NCBI RefSeq assembly: GCF_001612615.1 | Contig: NZ_BDAU01000034.1 | Span: 62,001 to 126,000 of the forward strand | Direction: 5' to 3' | Length of the DNA stretch: 64,000 nt | Origin: Nocardia amikacinitolerans NBRC 108937 | Lineage (GTDB): Bacteria > Actinomycetota > Actinomycetes > Mycobacteriales > Mycobacteriaceae | Shown: in pieces, positions 42,898 through 51,902 of the stretch | How the letters are laid out: each line of letters opens with the position of its first letter | Numbering within the stretch: the first letter of the stretch is position 1 | Translations under genes and position numbers: made by a program | The notes under the pieces: model-generated | What the model was told of the DNA's origin: nothing | The model's input: the letters and a program-made list of their open reading frames with translations, nothing else | Database searches by the model: none

Positions 42898-45051
42898 ATG
42901 ATGGTGACCGTGCCCGCCATCGACCTCGACGCCCTGGACCCCGAACAGGCCGCCGCCGTCCGGGCGCCGCGCGGGCCGGTCTGCGTGCTCGCCGGCGCGG
43001 GCACCGGCAAGACCCGCACCATCACGCATCGCATCGCGCATCTCGTCTCGGCGGGACATGTCAAGCCCGACCAGGTGCTCGCGGTCACGTTCACCGCGCG
43101 CGCCGCGGGCGAGTTGCGCGCCCGGCTGCGCGCGCTCGGTCTCGGTGGCGACGCGAATCAAGTGCAGGCCAAAACTTTTCACGCCGCGGCGCTGCGCCAG
43201 CTGAAGTACTTCTGGCCGCAGGTCGTCGGCGACGTGCCGTGGCGGCTGCTGGACGGCAAGTTCGCGGTGGTCGCGCAGGCGGCGCACCGGGCCGGGCTGA
43301 GCACCGCGACCGAGAGTGTCCGCGACCTGTTGAGCGAGATCGAATGGGCGAAGTCCTCGCTGCTCGCGCCCGAGGACTATCCGGCTGCGGTGGCCAAGCA
43401 GCGCAGGGAACCGCCGTACGACGCGGCGCGGGTGGCCGAGGTCTACGCGGCCTACGAGTCGCTGAAGACCTCCGCGGAGGGCCTGCTGCTCGATTTCGAC
43501 GATCTCCTGCTGCACACCGCCGCAGCGCTGGAGGACTATCCGGCCGTCGCCGACGAATTCCGCGGTCGCTACCGCAGTTTCGTCGTCGACGAGTACCAGG
43601 ACGTCACGCCGCTACAGCAGCGGGTGCTCGACGCCTGGCTCGGCGAGCGCGACGATCTGACGGTCGTCGGCGACGCCAACCAGACGATCTACTCGTTCAC
43701 CGGCGCCACCCCGAGCTATCTGCTCGATTTCTCGCGGCGCTTCCCGGACGCGACGGTGGTGCGACTGGAGCGCGACTACCGTTCGACGCCGCAGGTGGTG
43801 TCGCTGGCCAACCGGGTGATCGGCGCCGCACGTGGCCGCATCGCCGGTACCCGGCTCCAGCTGATCGGCCAGCGTCCGGACGGTCCTGAGCCGGAGTTCA
43901 CCGAGTACGACGACGCGCCTGCCGAGGCGGCGGGTGTCGCGGGCCAGATCAAGCGGCTGATCGCGGCGGGCACCCCGGCGGCGGAGATCGCCGTCCTCTA
44001 TCGCATCAACGCCCAGTCCGAGGCCTACGAGCAGGCACTCACCGAGCGCGGCATTCCTTATCAGGTGCGCGGTGGCGAGGGGTTCTTCCAGCGCGCCGAG
44101 GTCAGGCAGGCCGTGCAGGCGCTGCGCCAGGCCGCCGCCCGCGACGACCTGCCCGACGGGTCCCGCCGTGGTGCGGCCCTGGTCACCTTGGTCCGGGCGG
44201 TGCTCGCGCCGGTCGGTCTGACCGCGACCGAGCCCGCGGGCGCGCAGGCGCGCGAGCGGTGGTCGTCGCTGACCGCGCTGGTCCGGCTGACCGAGGAACT
44301 GGTCGAACACGACGCCGATCTGGAGCTGCCCGGCCTGCTGCGCGAGCTGGCCGCGCGCGCCGAGGCAAGGCACCCACCGACCGTGCAGGGCGTGACGCTC
44401 GCGTCGCTGCACGCGGCCAAGGGTTTGGAGTGGGACGCGGTCTTCCTCGTCGGGCTCGCCGACGGCACGCTGCCGATCGCGCACGCGCTCGCCGACGACG
44501 GCTCGGTCGGCGATCAGGCCGCGCTGGAGGAGGAACGCAGGCTGCTCTATGTGGGCGTGACCAGGGCACGCGAGCATCTGCGGCTGTCATGGGCACTGTC
44601 GCGCGGTGAGGGCAGCAGGCGTACCCGCAGGCGGTCGCGTTTCCTCAACGGTCTGGTGCCCGACGATTCCCCCGCGTCGCGGATCGCGGCGTCGACCGGC
44701 CGTCCCGAGGGCAACGGGATACGCCCGTCCTGCCGGGTCTGCGCCAAGCCGTTGATCGGCACCTACGCCACCATGCTCGGCCGGTGCCGTCGCTGTCCAG
44801 CGGAACTGGACTCCGCGCTACTGGAGGCGCTCAAGGAGTGGCGCGCCGAAAAGGCCGAGGCACTGCGGGTTCGGGAGTTCGTGGTGTTCACCGACACCAC
44901 GCTCACCGCGATCGCCGAGCAACTGCCCGCCGACGACCGTGCGCTGGAAGCGATCCCGGGCATCGGCGCGAAGAAGATCGTCGACTACGGGGCCGACGTG
45001 CTCGCGATCGTCGCGTCGCGAGTCCGATCGACATCACAAAACCGCAGGTAG
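42898..45051 (+). CDS. uvrD2: ATP-dependent DNA helicase UvrD2 with tetracysteine and HRDC
   Basis: A 717-residue superfamily 1A helicase. Walker A is AGAGTGKT (33-40), Walker B is FVVDEYQDVTPLQ, and TLASLHAAKGLEWDAVFL is the motif V/Va region. A tetracysteine group has Cys612-x2-Cys615 and Cys630-x2-Cys633. It is followed by an HRDC domain (about 640-717) ending GIGAKKIVDYG. This layout is specific to actinobacterial UvrD2, for which the tetracysteine part is known to matter for unwinding. Starts at ATG 42898 or 42901 are preferred over GTG 42880. The whiB7 promoter overlaps its stop codon. Confidence 0.94.
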   Translation: MMVTVPAIDLDALDPEQAAAVRAPRGPVCVLAGAGTGKTRTITHRIAHLVSAGHVKPDQVLAVTFTARAAGELRARLRALGLGGDANQVQAKTFHAAALRQLKYFWPQVVGDVPWRLLDGKFAVVAQAAHRAGLSTATESVRDLLSEIEWAKSSLLAPEDYPAAVAKQRREPPYDAARVAEVYAAYESLKTSAEGLLLDFDDLLLHTAAALEDYPAVADEFRGRYRSFVVDEYQDVTPLQQRVLDAWLGERDDLTVVGDANQTIYSFTGATPSYLLDFSRRFPDATVVRLERDYRSTPQVVSLANRVIGAARGRIAGTRLQLIGQRPDGPEPEFTEYDDAPAEAAGVAGQIKRLIAAGTPAAEIAVLYRINAQSEAYEQALTERGIPYQVRGGEGFFQRAEVRQAVQALRQAAARDDLPDGSRRGAALVTLVRAVLAPVGLTATEPAGAQARERWSSLTALVRLTEELVEHDADLELPGLLRELAARAEARHPPTVQGVTLASLHAAKGLEWDAVFLVGLADGTLPIAHALADDGSVGDQAALEEERRLLYVGVTRAREHLRLSWALSRGEGSRRTRRRSRFLNGLVPDDSPASRIAASTGRPEGNGIRPSCRVCAKPLIGTYATMLGRCRRCPAELDSALLEALKEWRAEKAEALRVREFVVFTDTTLTAIAEQLPADDRALEAIPGIGAKKIVDYGADVLAIVASRVRSTSQNRR

Positions 45052-45088
45052 AAAATAGGTTGTCGGTTCCGCCGACATTGCATATGGT
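45052..45088 (+). promoter_or_regulatory. Candidate WhiB7-type autoregulatory promoter
   Basis: An AT-rich AAAATA (45052-45057) lies just upstream of a -35-like TTGTCG (45060-45065), a 17-base spacer and a -10-like TATGGT (45083-45088). In mycobacteria WhiB7 binds an AT-rich motif beside the -35 of its own promoter through its AT-hook, and this layout matches. It places the whiB7 leader start near 45095. Confidence 0.6.
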
Positions 45089-45210
45089 GGGAATCACGCA
45101 CCGGGAGGGCATTCCGGCGCGCAGAGTTTCGGACACCGGGGTGCTTCAGACCACCGGGTTCGACACCGGACAGTTTCGACACAACGAGAACAAGGAGGGA
45201 GGCAGACCAA

Positions 45211-45563
45211 TGAACGGCAACAACAACTTCGGCGCCATCGGCGTTGCGGTCGGCACGTCCATGTCGGCCTCCCGGGGGATCCTCGCCTTGCAGGGGATCG
45301 GTCTGTCCTCAGTAAGTGTGTGCGGTTTTGGTACGCCGGCGACGACTTCGCCGGCGCTTCGGCCGATTCACACCCTTCTCCAGGACAAGCCCAACGGAGG
45401 TTGGCATCCGACCGCCAACGCGGCAGTCGGCGTCTTCGCTCGCGAAGCCGGCTATGAGCCGGCGGCCGAGCCCATGGCAGACATCGATCTGCAGGCAGCA
45501 CGCCTCCGCACCGCACACCCAGCGACCGTGATCAGGAATCGACACAGGTGTCGACCTAGGTAG
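45211..45563 (+). CDS. Upstream ORF in the whiB7 leader
   Basis: ATG 45211 is preceded by a very strong ribosome site (AAGGAGGGAG, 45193-45202). The frame codes 117 residues beginning MNGNNNFGAIGVAVGTSMS and ending in basic residues. It contains the DNA of a perfect 9-base hairpin (45334-45356) and ends 20 bases before the terminator stem. WhiB7 leaders in mycobacteria and Streptomyces carry an upstream ORF whose translation controls attenuation when ribosomes are inhibited; this frame is in the right place. Its product may have no function of its own, and a shorter uORF could be the real one. Confidence 0.45.
45334..45356 (+). promoter_or_regulatory. Leader hairpin within whiB7 uORF
   Basis: A perfect 9-base stem (CGCCGGCGA and TCGCCGGCG) with a 5-base loop lies in the leader RNA between the uORF start and the terminator. 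No U-run follows, so it is likelier a pausing or alternative structure than a terminator. Confidence 0.45.
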
Positions 45564-45582
45564 GGGACCCACCCCAGACCTC

Positions 45583-45625
45583 CTGGCCACGGATCGCACG
45601 AAGCGAAACCGTGGCCAGTACTTTT
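45583..45625 (+). terminator. Attenuator-like terminator before whiB7
   Basis: A perfect 10-base stem (CTGGCCACGG, 45583-45592, and its complement at 45609-45618) with a 16-base loop is followed by TACTTTT. It lies 79 bases before the whiB7 start codon and so would stop transcription unless disrupted. Such a terminator in the whiB7 leader is known from related genera to respond to ribosome-targeting antibiotics. Confidence 0.72.
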
Positions 45626-45703
45626 AAGCGGCCCTTCAGCCGTTTGCCACCGGTTTCGTGGACAACTGACGAACCGCTGCAAACCGAACTGAAGGAGAAC
45701 GAC

Positions 45704-45994
45704 GTGTTCCCCGCAGAGAGCTGGCCGCAGGCCACCGCTGTCACCCGGGAGGTCACCAAGGTCCTGCCCTGTCGAGCCGGAGATCCCGATCTCTGGTTCG
45801 CGGAGAGCCCGGGCCAGCTGGAGCAGGCCAAGGCGCTGTGCGCGTCTTGCCCGATCCGCAAGGGCTGCCTGAGCGCGGCCATCGATCGGCGCGAGCCTTG
45901 GGGCGTATGGGGCGGTGAGATCTTCGACCAGGGTGTCGTGATCGCCCGCAAGCGTCCGCGCGGTCGTCCGCGCAAGGTCGCGGTCCCGGCGTGA
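45704..45994 (+). CDS. whiB7: WhiB7 transcriptional activator of antibiotic resistance
   Basis: A 96-residue Fe-S protein. Four cysteines bind the [4Fe-4S] cluster (VLPCRAGDP, then LCASCPIRKGCL). The GVWGGE turn binds sigma factor, and a C-terminal AT-hook KRPRGRPRK identifies it as WhiB7. It activates intrinsic drug-resistance genes when translation is inhibited. GTG 45704 has GAAGGAG about eight bases upstream. The gene is preceded by a leader of about 610 bases with an uORF and a terminator, and by an autoregulatory-type promoter at the uvrD2 stop. Position after uvrD2 matches mycobacteria. Confidence 0.92.
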   Translation: MFPAESWPQATAVTREVTKVLPCRAGDPDLWFAESPGQLEQAKALCASCPIRKGCLSAAIDRREPWGVWGGEIFDQGVVIARKRPRGRPRKVAVPA

Positions 45995-46150
45995 GAGCCG
46001 GGCCCTGGCCTCTCCTCCCTCCGGTCGCTGAGGCCCAACCGTCCGATCCGGACCCCACCGTGGCCCAGGAACGAGAAAGCAGACGAGCCGCTCACCTCGA
46101 GATCAGGTGGGCGGCCCGTTTGCGTTGTGGGGGAGCGTCTTTCGCGCCGG

Positions 46151-47494
46151 TCAGCTGGCCGAGCGCTCGTCGCGCAGGCCGGGCAGCCACGTCGCGGCCA
46201 GCTGCATGAACGGCACTTCGGCGTCCAGCTGGGCCAGGATGCCCACCGAGCCGCCGAGAACACGGAAGATCATCACGTGTTCGGCCGGAAGTTGCAGCGC
46301 CCGAGCCGTTTTCATCTCCGCGCTGGTGAAGTCGGTCGCCTTGCCCGCGACGCGCTGCATCCACCGGCGGGTGAAGTGGAACGAATCGGTCTTGATCGGA
46401 TCGGCGAACGGCCGCAGGTAGTCGGCGATTTCGCGATGGGTGACGGTGCGGCCGGGGATCACCCACCCGTTGTCGTACATCAACTGGGTCAGCCCGTCGT
46501 AGTCCTCCTCGACGGCCATCGCCAGCATCCGCCCGAGGATCTCGGGGAAACCGTTGGGCAGCGGCGCGCACGCGCCGAAATCGATCACCGCCAGCCTGCC
46601 GTCGGCCAGCGCCATGAAGTTGCCCGGATGCGGATCGGCGTGCAGCAGTCCGACGGTCTCGGGCGAGGAGAAGTGAAAACGACCCATCAGCAACGCGACC
46701 CGGTTGCGCAGCGCGAGCGTGCCGTCCGGATCCTCGGCGCCCGCCTTGATGATCTGGGACACAGGGGTCCCCTCGAGCCATTCGGTCACGATCACCTTCG
46801 GCGCGGAGGCCACCACCTTGGGCACCACGATCTCCGGGTGCCCGTCGAAGGCCTTGGCGAACGCGCGCTGGTTCGCGGCCTCGTTGCGGTAATCCAGCTC
46901 CTCCTCGGTGCGCTCGGTGATCTCGGCCAGGATCGGCTTGACGTCCGCGCCGGGGATCACCGAGGAGATCAGGCCGGTCATCCGCGACAGCGTCTTGAGA
47001 TCGGCGCGCAGCGCCTCGTCGGCGCCCGGGTACTGCACCTTCACCGCAACGATGCGACCGTCCGACCACTCCGCCTTGTGCACCTGTCCGATGCTCGCAG
47101 AGGCCGACGGTGCGTCCTCGAAGGAACGAAAGCGCTGCCGCCACTGGGTGCCGAGCTGCTGATCGAGCACCCGGTGCACCGTCTCGGCGGGCATCGGTGG
47201 TGCGGCGGCCTGCAGCTTGGTCAGCGCGTCGCGGTAGTGCTCGCCGAACTCCTCGGGAACCGCGGCCTCCATCACACTCAGCGCCTGGCCGAACTTCATC
47301 GCACCGCCCTTGAGCTCGCCCAACACGGTGAACAGCTGTTCGGCGGCCCGCTGGTTCAGCTGCGCGCTGATCTCTCCCTTGTCACCGCCCGCGAGCCTCT
47401 TGCCGAAGCCGACGGCGGCCCGCCCGGCGATACCCAGCGGAATCTTGGCTAACTTGGCGTTGCGGGACGAGCTACGGCGCACGATCTCAGACAC
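46151..47494 (-). CDS. ABC1/AarF-type atypical kinase
   Basis: A 447-residue UbiB-like kinase. The family-specific KxGQ-type motif is ELKGGAMKFGQALSVME, the A-rich loop is SASIGQVHKAEW, the nucleotide-binding lysine lies in IVAVKVQYPGADEA, and GLLHADPHPGNF and AVIDFGAC are the catalytic and metal motifs. From memory it matches Rv3197 of M. tuberculosis, the neighbour of whiB7, which has been linked to macrolide resistance. The start is GTG 47494 (MSEIVRRSS), overlapping GGGGAG with almost no spacing; GTG 47482 would fit the ribosome site better. It converges on whiB7. Confidence 0.9.
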   Translation of the reverse strand: MSEIVRRSSSRNAKLAKIPLGIAGRAAVGFGKRLAGGDKGEISAQLNQRAAEQLFTVLGELKGGAMKFGQALSVMEAAVPEEFGEHYRDALTKLQAAAPPMPAETVHRVLDQQLGTQWRQRFRSFEDAPSASASIGQVHKAEWSDGRIVAVKVQYPGADEALRADLKTLSRMTGLISSVIPGADVKPILAEITERTEEELDYRNEAANQRAFAKAFDGHPEIVVPKVVASAPKVIVTEWLEGTPVSQIIKAGAEDPDGTLALRNRVALLMGRFHFSSPETVGLLHADPHPGNFMALADGRLAVIDFGACAPLPNGFPEILGRMLAMAVEEDYDGLTQLMYDNGWVIPGRTVTHREIADYLRPFADPIKTDSFHFTRRWMQRVAGKATDFTSAEMKTARALQLPAEHVMIFRVLGGSVGILAQLDAEVPFMQLAATWLPGLRDERSAS

Positions 47495-47552
47495 CTCCCC
47501 ATCATGGCCGAAGCACCCGGAACTTTGCCATGGCAATGGGAAGTTTTCGATC

Positions 47553-48419
47553 TCACGTTGCGCGCCCCGCGCCGATCGTGCGACAACCACAGGCGGCGTG
47601 TGGCGCCCAATACCTTCGCTGGAGCAGGTGCGAATCGAGGTCCAACTCGAGCGTGGCGTCCAGCGTCGCGGGCGGTCGGCGCGGCGAGCAGTCCAGGATC
47701 GCCTCGAGTTCGCCGAGCGCGAGCGCCGCCGTCGCCGCGATGGCGGCGGGCGAGGCGTGCCCGACCCGGCCGAGCAGCTGGGCGGCGAGGTGCGGCCACT
47801 CGGCGTCGTAGTCGACCCGCGTGAGGTCGGCGCAGCGCAGGCAGCTGGTCTCGCCGGGCAGCACCAGCGGACCGACGACGCCGGTGCCATCGCGCACGCG
47901 CACCGGAAGATGCGGAATACGGTGCAGCACAAGTGCGCTCGCCAGACGCGGGTCGGTGACCACGGTGTCGGCGAGCACCACGAGATCGTCGGCCCTCGGT
48001 CCCGTGACCACGGCCTCCGGCGCGTCCCCGCGCGACCGCACCGGACGGATGCCGACGCGGCGCAATCCCGCCGAGATCGCGTCCGAGAGCGGCCCGAGGC
48101 CGTGCACCCGCACCGCGCGGATCGGACCGGGACGGTCCCTCGGCTGCACCAGCAGACCCGCGGCATCGATCTCCGCCAGCAGCGTGGCGGCGCGTTCGGC
48201 GGCGATGCCGCTGCGGCCCGCCTGCCACAGGATCTGCGGCCGGGTCCGTAGCCCATCGAGCAGGCGGAGGAAGCCGAGCACGGTCTGGGTGTCCAGGTCC
48301 GGCGGTTCGAGGAGCAGTGCGCGTTCCGGATCCCAGCCGAGCTGGACCACCCCGGACGGGCGGACGAGGATCGTCACCCTGGGATGCAGCATCGGGCCCT
48401 GCGGGCGCAACGTGGTCAT
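47553..48419 (-). CDS. ThiF/TOMM cyclodehydratase-like protein
   Basis: A 288-residue protein resembling the E1-like, leader-binding part of thiazole/oxazole cyclodehydratases and the Rv3196 family. It has an N-terminal wing-like region (VLGFLRLLDGLRTRPQILWQ), a degenerate Rossmann segment (IRAVRVHGLGPLSDAISAGL) and two zinc-type cysteine pairs (SCLRCADL and CGC near the C-terminus). No precursor peptide or other modification enzyme is nearby, so a bacteriocin role is not supported. The start ATG 48419 (MTTLRPQG) is chosen by homologue-like sequence; ATG/GTG further up at 48440 is possible. Confidence 0.72.
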   Translation of the reverse strand: MTTLRPQGPMLHPRVTILVRPSGVVQLGWDPERALLLEPPDLDTQTVLGFLRLLDGLRTRPQILWQAGRSGIAAERAATLLAEIDAAGLLVQPRDRPGPIRAVRVHGLGPLSDAISAGLRRVGIRPVRSRGDAPEAVVTGPRADDLVVLADTVVTDPRLASALVLHRIPHLPVRVRDGTGVVGPLVLPGETSCLRCADLTRVDYDAEWPHLAAQLLGRVGHASPAAIAATAALALGELEAILDCSPRRPPATLDATLELDLDSHLLQRRYWAPHAACGCRTIGAGRAT

Positions 48420-48507
48420 GCCAAGCAGTATGCGCACCACGCATGACGCGAACGGGCGCGAAACCCGCGGTTATCCACAGGAATTCGCGCTGTTCACACG
48501 GGAATTC

Positions 48508-49923
48508 TCAGGACTTGTCGTCGTCCTTGCCGAGGTCGGGTGCGTCCGGTCCGTCGCCGCGTTCGCGCTCGGCCTCCGCGCGCTCGCGCGCCTCGGTCTC
48601 GGCCAGCTGCGCCAGCGGGTCGTCGAACGCGGTGGTGCCGCCGCCGATGACCGAGTCGATGAAGCCCGCGGGGTTGTCCAGGTCATCGGAATCGGGCAGC
48701 AGGTCCGGGTGCGCCCAGACACCGTCGCGGGCGTCGACACCCGCGTCGGTGGTCAGCCGTCGCCACAGCTGCGCGGCCTCGCGCAGCTTGCGCGGCCGCA
48801 ACTCCAGGCCGACCAGGGTGGCGAAGGTCTGTTCGGCGGGTCCGCCGGTGGCGCGGCGGCGGCGCAGCGTCTCCGCCAGCGCGCCCGCGCCGGGCAGCCG
48901 GTCGCCGACCGCGTCGATCACCACGACCTGCACCCAGCCCTCGATCAGGGCGAGCAGCGTCTCGAGCCGTTCCAGCGCCTGCTTCTGTTCCGGTGTGGTC
49001 TGCGGTTCGAACGCGCCCTGCGCCAGGATCTCCTCGAGCTTCGACGGGTCGGTCAGCGCCATCGGGTCGATGCCCTGGGCGGCCTGCTCGAGCGCGGAGA
49101 AGTCCATCTTGATACCGCGCGCGTAGTCCTCCACCGCGCCGAGCACCTGCTGACGCAGCCACGGCACGTGCGCGAACAGCCGCTGGTGGGCCGCCTCCCG
49201 CGCCGCGAGGAACACCAGGATCTCGCTCTCCGGCTGTTCCAAGCCCGCGCTGAACTCCGCGATCGCGGTGGGCAGCAGCGCGCCGGTGCCGGTCGGGCCG
49301 AGCGGCAGACCGATATCGGTGGAGGTCAGCACCTCCTTGGCCAGCTGGCCGAGCGCCTGGCCGAGCTGCGAGCCGAACGCGAGGCCGCCCATCTGGCCGA
49401 GCATGCCGACCATCGGCGCGGCGAATTCCTTGGCTTCCTCGGGTAGTTGCGCGGTCCACATGCCCGAGATCTGCTCGGCGACCGGATCGCACAACCGCTT
49501 CCAGGTGGACAGCGTCTCCTCGATCCAGTCGTTGGCCGTCCACGCGACGGTCTTCGTCGCGCCGGCGGGCAGCGTCGTCGCGCCGTCGAGCCACAGTTCG
49601 GCGAGGCGTGCCGCGTCGGTCACCGCCTTCTGGGTGCTCGCCGAGACGGGCGTCACACCGGCGCCGAGCTGCTGGCGGGCCAGTCGCTTGGCGACGTCGT
49701 AGTTGACCGGACCAGAGGACGCGCCGCCGGGTTGCCCCATGCCGCTGAGCATTTGACCGAGCGAGGTCAACATCTGGCCGAGCTGCGCGGGATCGAATCC
49801 GGGCGCACCGCCGCCGATCGGGAAGCCGAACGGATTGTTCGCCCCGGGACCGTTCGGCTCTTCGCCGCGCTTGCGCGGGTCATCGTCGTCACGGTTCGAG
49901 AATCCGAACGGGAAGTCAGTCAT
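48508..49923 (-). CDS. Zincin-like metallopeptidase family protein (DUF2342)
   Basis: A 471-residue protein of the actinobacterial zincin-like family found next to the PDZ protease in mycobacteria (Rv3195). The N-terminal 60 residues are Gly/Pro/Met-rich and disordered. The core has NDWIEETLSTWKRLCDPVAE and EILVFLAAREAAHQRLFAHV, whose His-x5-His replaces a classic HExxH, so proteolysis is not certain. The C-terminus is acidic (ERERGDGPDAPDLGKDDDKS). The start is ATG 49923. It is divergent from the PDZ protease with 148 bases between. Confidence 0.85.
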   Translation of the reverse strand: MTDFPFGFSNRDDDDPRKRGEEPNGPGANNPFGFPIGGGAPGFDPAQLGQMLTSLGQMLSGMGQPGGASSGPVNYDVAKRLARQQLGAGVTPVSASTQKAVTDAARLAELWLDGATTLPAGATKTVAWTANDWIEETLSTWKRLCDPVAEQISGMWTAQLPEEAKEFAAPMVGMLGQMGGLAFGSQLGQALGQLAKEVLTSTDIGLPLGPTGTGALLPTAIAEFSAGLEQPESEILVFLAAREAAHQRLFAHVPWLRQQVLGAVEDYARGIKMDFSALEQAAQGIDPMALTDPSKLEEILAQGAFEPQTTPEQKQALERLETLLALIEGWVQVVVIDAVGDRLPGAGALAETLRRRRATGGPAEQTFATLVGLELRPRKLREAAQLWRRLTTDAGVDARDGVWAHPDLLPDSDDLDNPAGFIDSVIGGGTTAFDDPLAQLAETEARERAEAERERGDGPDAPDLGKDDDKS

Positions 49924-50071
49924 GCCTCTAACGTTACGCGCGGACAATCGGCGCGTGACGTGGGCGGCCCGTGCTCGACCAGCTGGCGCGCCCTTTACGC
50001 GCACAGCTAACGACCGCGCGGCGCGCCGCCGGATTCCGCGCCTGCACCGTCCGCCGCCGGGGAGGATCACT

Positions 50072-51109
50072 ATGGTGGGCGGGGTGAATCGTCGGATCCT
50101 CACCCTCCTGGCCGCGCTCGTTCCGGTGCTCGTGCTGGGTGTCATCGGCACCGTGGTCAAGGTGCCGTTCGTCGCGCTCGGACCGGGGCCCACCTTCAAC
50201 ACGCTCGGCGAGGTGGACGGCAAGCAGGTCGTCGACGTGGTCGGCGCCGAACTCGATCCGACGAGCGGGCACTTGAACATGACCACGGTGGCGGTGCGCG
50301 ACGGGCTGAACCTGTTCGAGGCGTTCGGCTTCTGGGTCAGCGGCCAGCACGGTCTGGTCCCGCGCGCCGAGGTGTATCCGCCCGGCGTGCCACGCGAGGA
50401 GATCGACAAGTCCAATCAGCAGGAGTTCAAGGATTCCGAGGGCGATGCCGAGGTCGCGGCGCTGCACTACCTGAAGCTGCCGACCGTCGTGCTGATCCGC
50501 AATGTCGGTGACGACGCTCCCGCCAAGGACGCGCTGCGCCCCGGCGACGAACTCGTCAGCGTGAACGGCGCGCCCATCACGACGCCCAAAGACCTGGTCA
50601 CCGCGGTTTCCTCGCAGCCGCCGGGCAGCCAGTTGACCGTGGTGTTCCGCCGCGACAACGCCGAGCAGACCGCGACCATCACCCTCGGCGCGCGCCCGGA
50701 CGATCCGGCCAAGGGCTACCTCGGCGTCACCCCTGGCGAGGGCGCGCTGCCGCCCATGCAGGTCACCTTCAACCTGGCCGACATCGGCGGCCCGTCGGCG
50801 GGACTGATGTTCAGCCTCGCCCTCGTCGACAAACTGAGTCCCGGCGACCTGGACGGCGGCAAGTTCGTCGCGGGCACCGGCACCATCGACGGGGAGGGCG
50901 CGGTCGGCCCGATCGGCGGCATCCAATACAAGATGATGGCCGCGCGCGAGGCGGGCGCCGAGACCTTCCTGGTGCCCGCGGCCAACTGCAACGAGGCCAG
51001 GCAGCGCACGCCGGAAGGCCTGCGCCTTGTCAAGGTGGAGACCCTCGACGGCGCGGTGCAGTCGCTGAACGCGATCAACGCGGGCGCCGAGGCGCCGAGC
51101 TGCGGCTGA
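50072..51109 (+). CDS. Membrane PDZ/Lon-type (S16) protease
   Basis: A 345-residue secreted or anchored protease. One N-terminal transmembrane helix (ILTLLAALVPVLVLGVIGTVV) is followed by an extracytoplasmic PDZ domain (DALRPGDELVSVNGAPITTP). A Lon-type proteolytic domain has catalytic Ser242 (IGGPSAGLMF) and Lys287 (GGIQYKMMAA). It matches Rv3194c in order and length. ATG 50072 is used, with GGGGAGG (50059-50065) six bases upstream. It converges on the PPA1309 gene with no gap. The substrate is unknown. Confidence 0.93.
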   Translation: MVGGVNRRILTLLAALVPVLVLGVIGTVVKVPFVALGPGPTFNTLGEVDGKQVVDVVGAELDPTSGHLNMTTVAVRDGLNLFEAFGFWVSGQHGLVPRAEVYPPGVPREEIDKSNQQEFKDSEGDAEVAALHYLKLPTVVLIRNVGDDAPAKDALRPGDELVSVNGAPITTPKDLVTAVSSQPPGSQLTVVFRRDNAEQTATITLGARPDDPAKGYLGVTPGEGALPPMQVTFNLADIGGPSAGLMFSLALVDKLSPGDLDGGKFVAGTGTIDGEGAVGPIGGIQYKMMAAREAGAETFLVPAANCNEARQRTPEGLRLVKVETLDGAVQSLNAINAGAEAPSCG

Positions 51110-51700
51110 TCAGTCGAGCGTGTGGTGCAGCGCCTCGATGAGGTTCGGCGCCAGGTTCGGGTATGTCCGCAGGTCGAGGTCGCCGAAATCGTCCTCGTCG
51201 TCCTGCGGGCGCACCTGCAACAGCGACAGCGACGCGCCGTCGCGCAGCACGGCGGCGAACAGGCGCGCCTCGCGACGGCCGGGGTGCGCCTCGGCGGCGG
51301 CGCGTGCCGCGGCGTCGGCGGCCTCGTGGTCGGCGAGCAGCGGGGCGAGCGCGTCGTCGAGGGTGCTCTCGGCGTCCGGCGGCAGCACCACGATCTCCTG
51401 CACCAGCACACAGCCTTTGACGGCGGGCGGCCAGCTCGTGGTGGCGAGGAACTCGTCGAGCGCCATCGAACCGCCGGTGATGTCGTCGGGCAGTGGCTCC
51501 TGCGCGATCGGCGTCAGCTCGTCGCCCTGGTCGATCTGATCGAGCAGACCGGGTTCGGCCGCGACCAGATCGGCGGTCGGCACCAGCGCGAACATCTGCG
51601 GCGGACGGCCCCAGCCCTCGGCGTCGGCGAACTCCGCGACTTCCCGTACGGCGCGGGACAGGACAAGCTCGGCGTGCAGATCGGCGTTCACGGTGGACAT
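51110..51700 (-). CDS. PPA1309 family protein
   Basis: A 196-residue acidic cytoplasmic protein conserved in actinobacteria (PPA1309 family) with no known function. Recognisable parts are VREVAEFADAEGWGRPPQMF, LFALVPTADL-like strands and WPPAVKGCVLVQEIVVLPP. Its stop abuts the stop of the convergent protease gene. The start is ATG 51700. It faces the UPF0182 gene divergently across about 200 bases. Confidence 0.82.
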   Translation of the reverse strand: MSTVNADLHAELVLSRAVREVAEFADAEGWGRPPQMFALVPTADLVAAEPGLLDQIDQGDELTPIAQEPLPDDITGGSMALDEFLATTSWPPAVKGCVLVQEIVVLPPDAESTLDDALAPLLADHEAADAAARAAAEAHPGRREARLFAAVLRDGASLSLLQVRPQDDEDDFGDLDLRTYPNLAPNLIEALHHTLD

Positions 51701-51902
51701 CCTCGCATCACCACCGCGAGCCGATCGGCGAAGCCACCGAAATCGGTTCCGCCGAGTTCACCGAGGCCACACACGACGTCGCGATGTCCGTTTCCGTAGA
51801 GTGGGCGCCAGACGGTCCGCGAGGACCGAACCGCAACGTCGGAATGCGGCGCACCGACCGAATATGCCGGTCGGGCGCCGCCGGACCCTGGAGAGTGGCA
51901 CC

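Noticed and set aside
47553..48419. RiPP (thiazole/oxazole peptide) biosynthesis locus
   Set aside because: The cyclodehydratase-like protein stands alone in the conserved mycolata block; no precursor peptide, dehydrogenase or YcaO gene is nearby.
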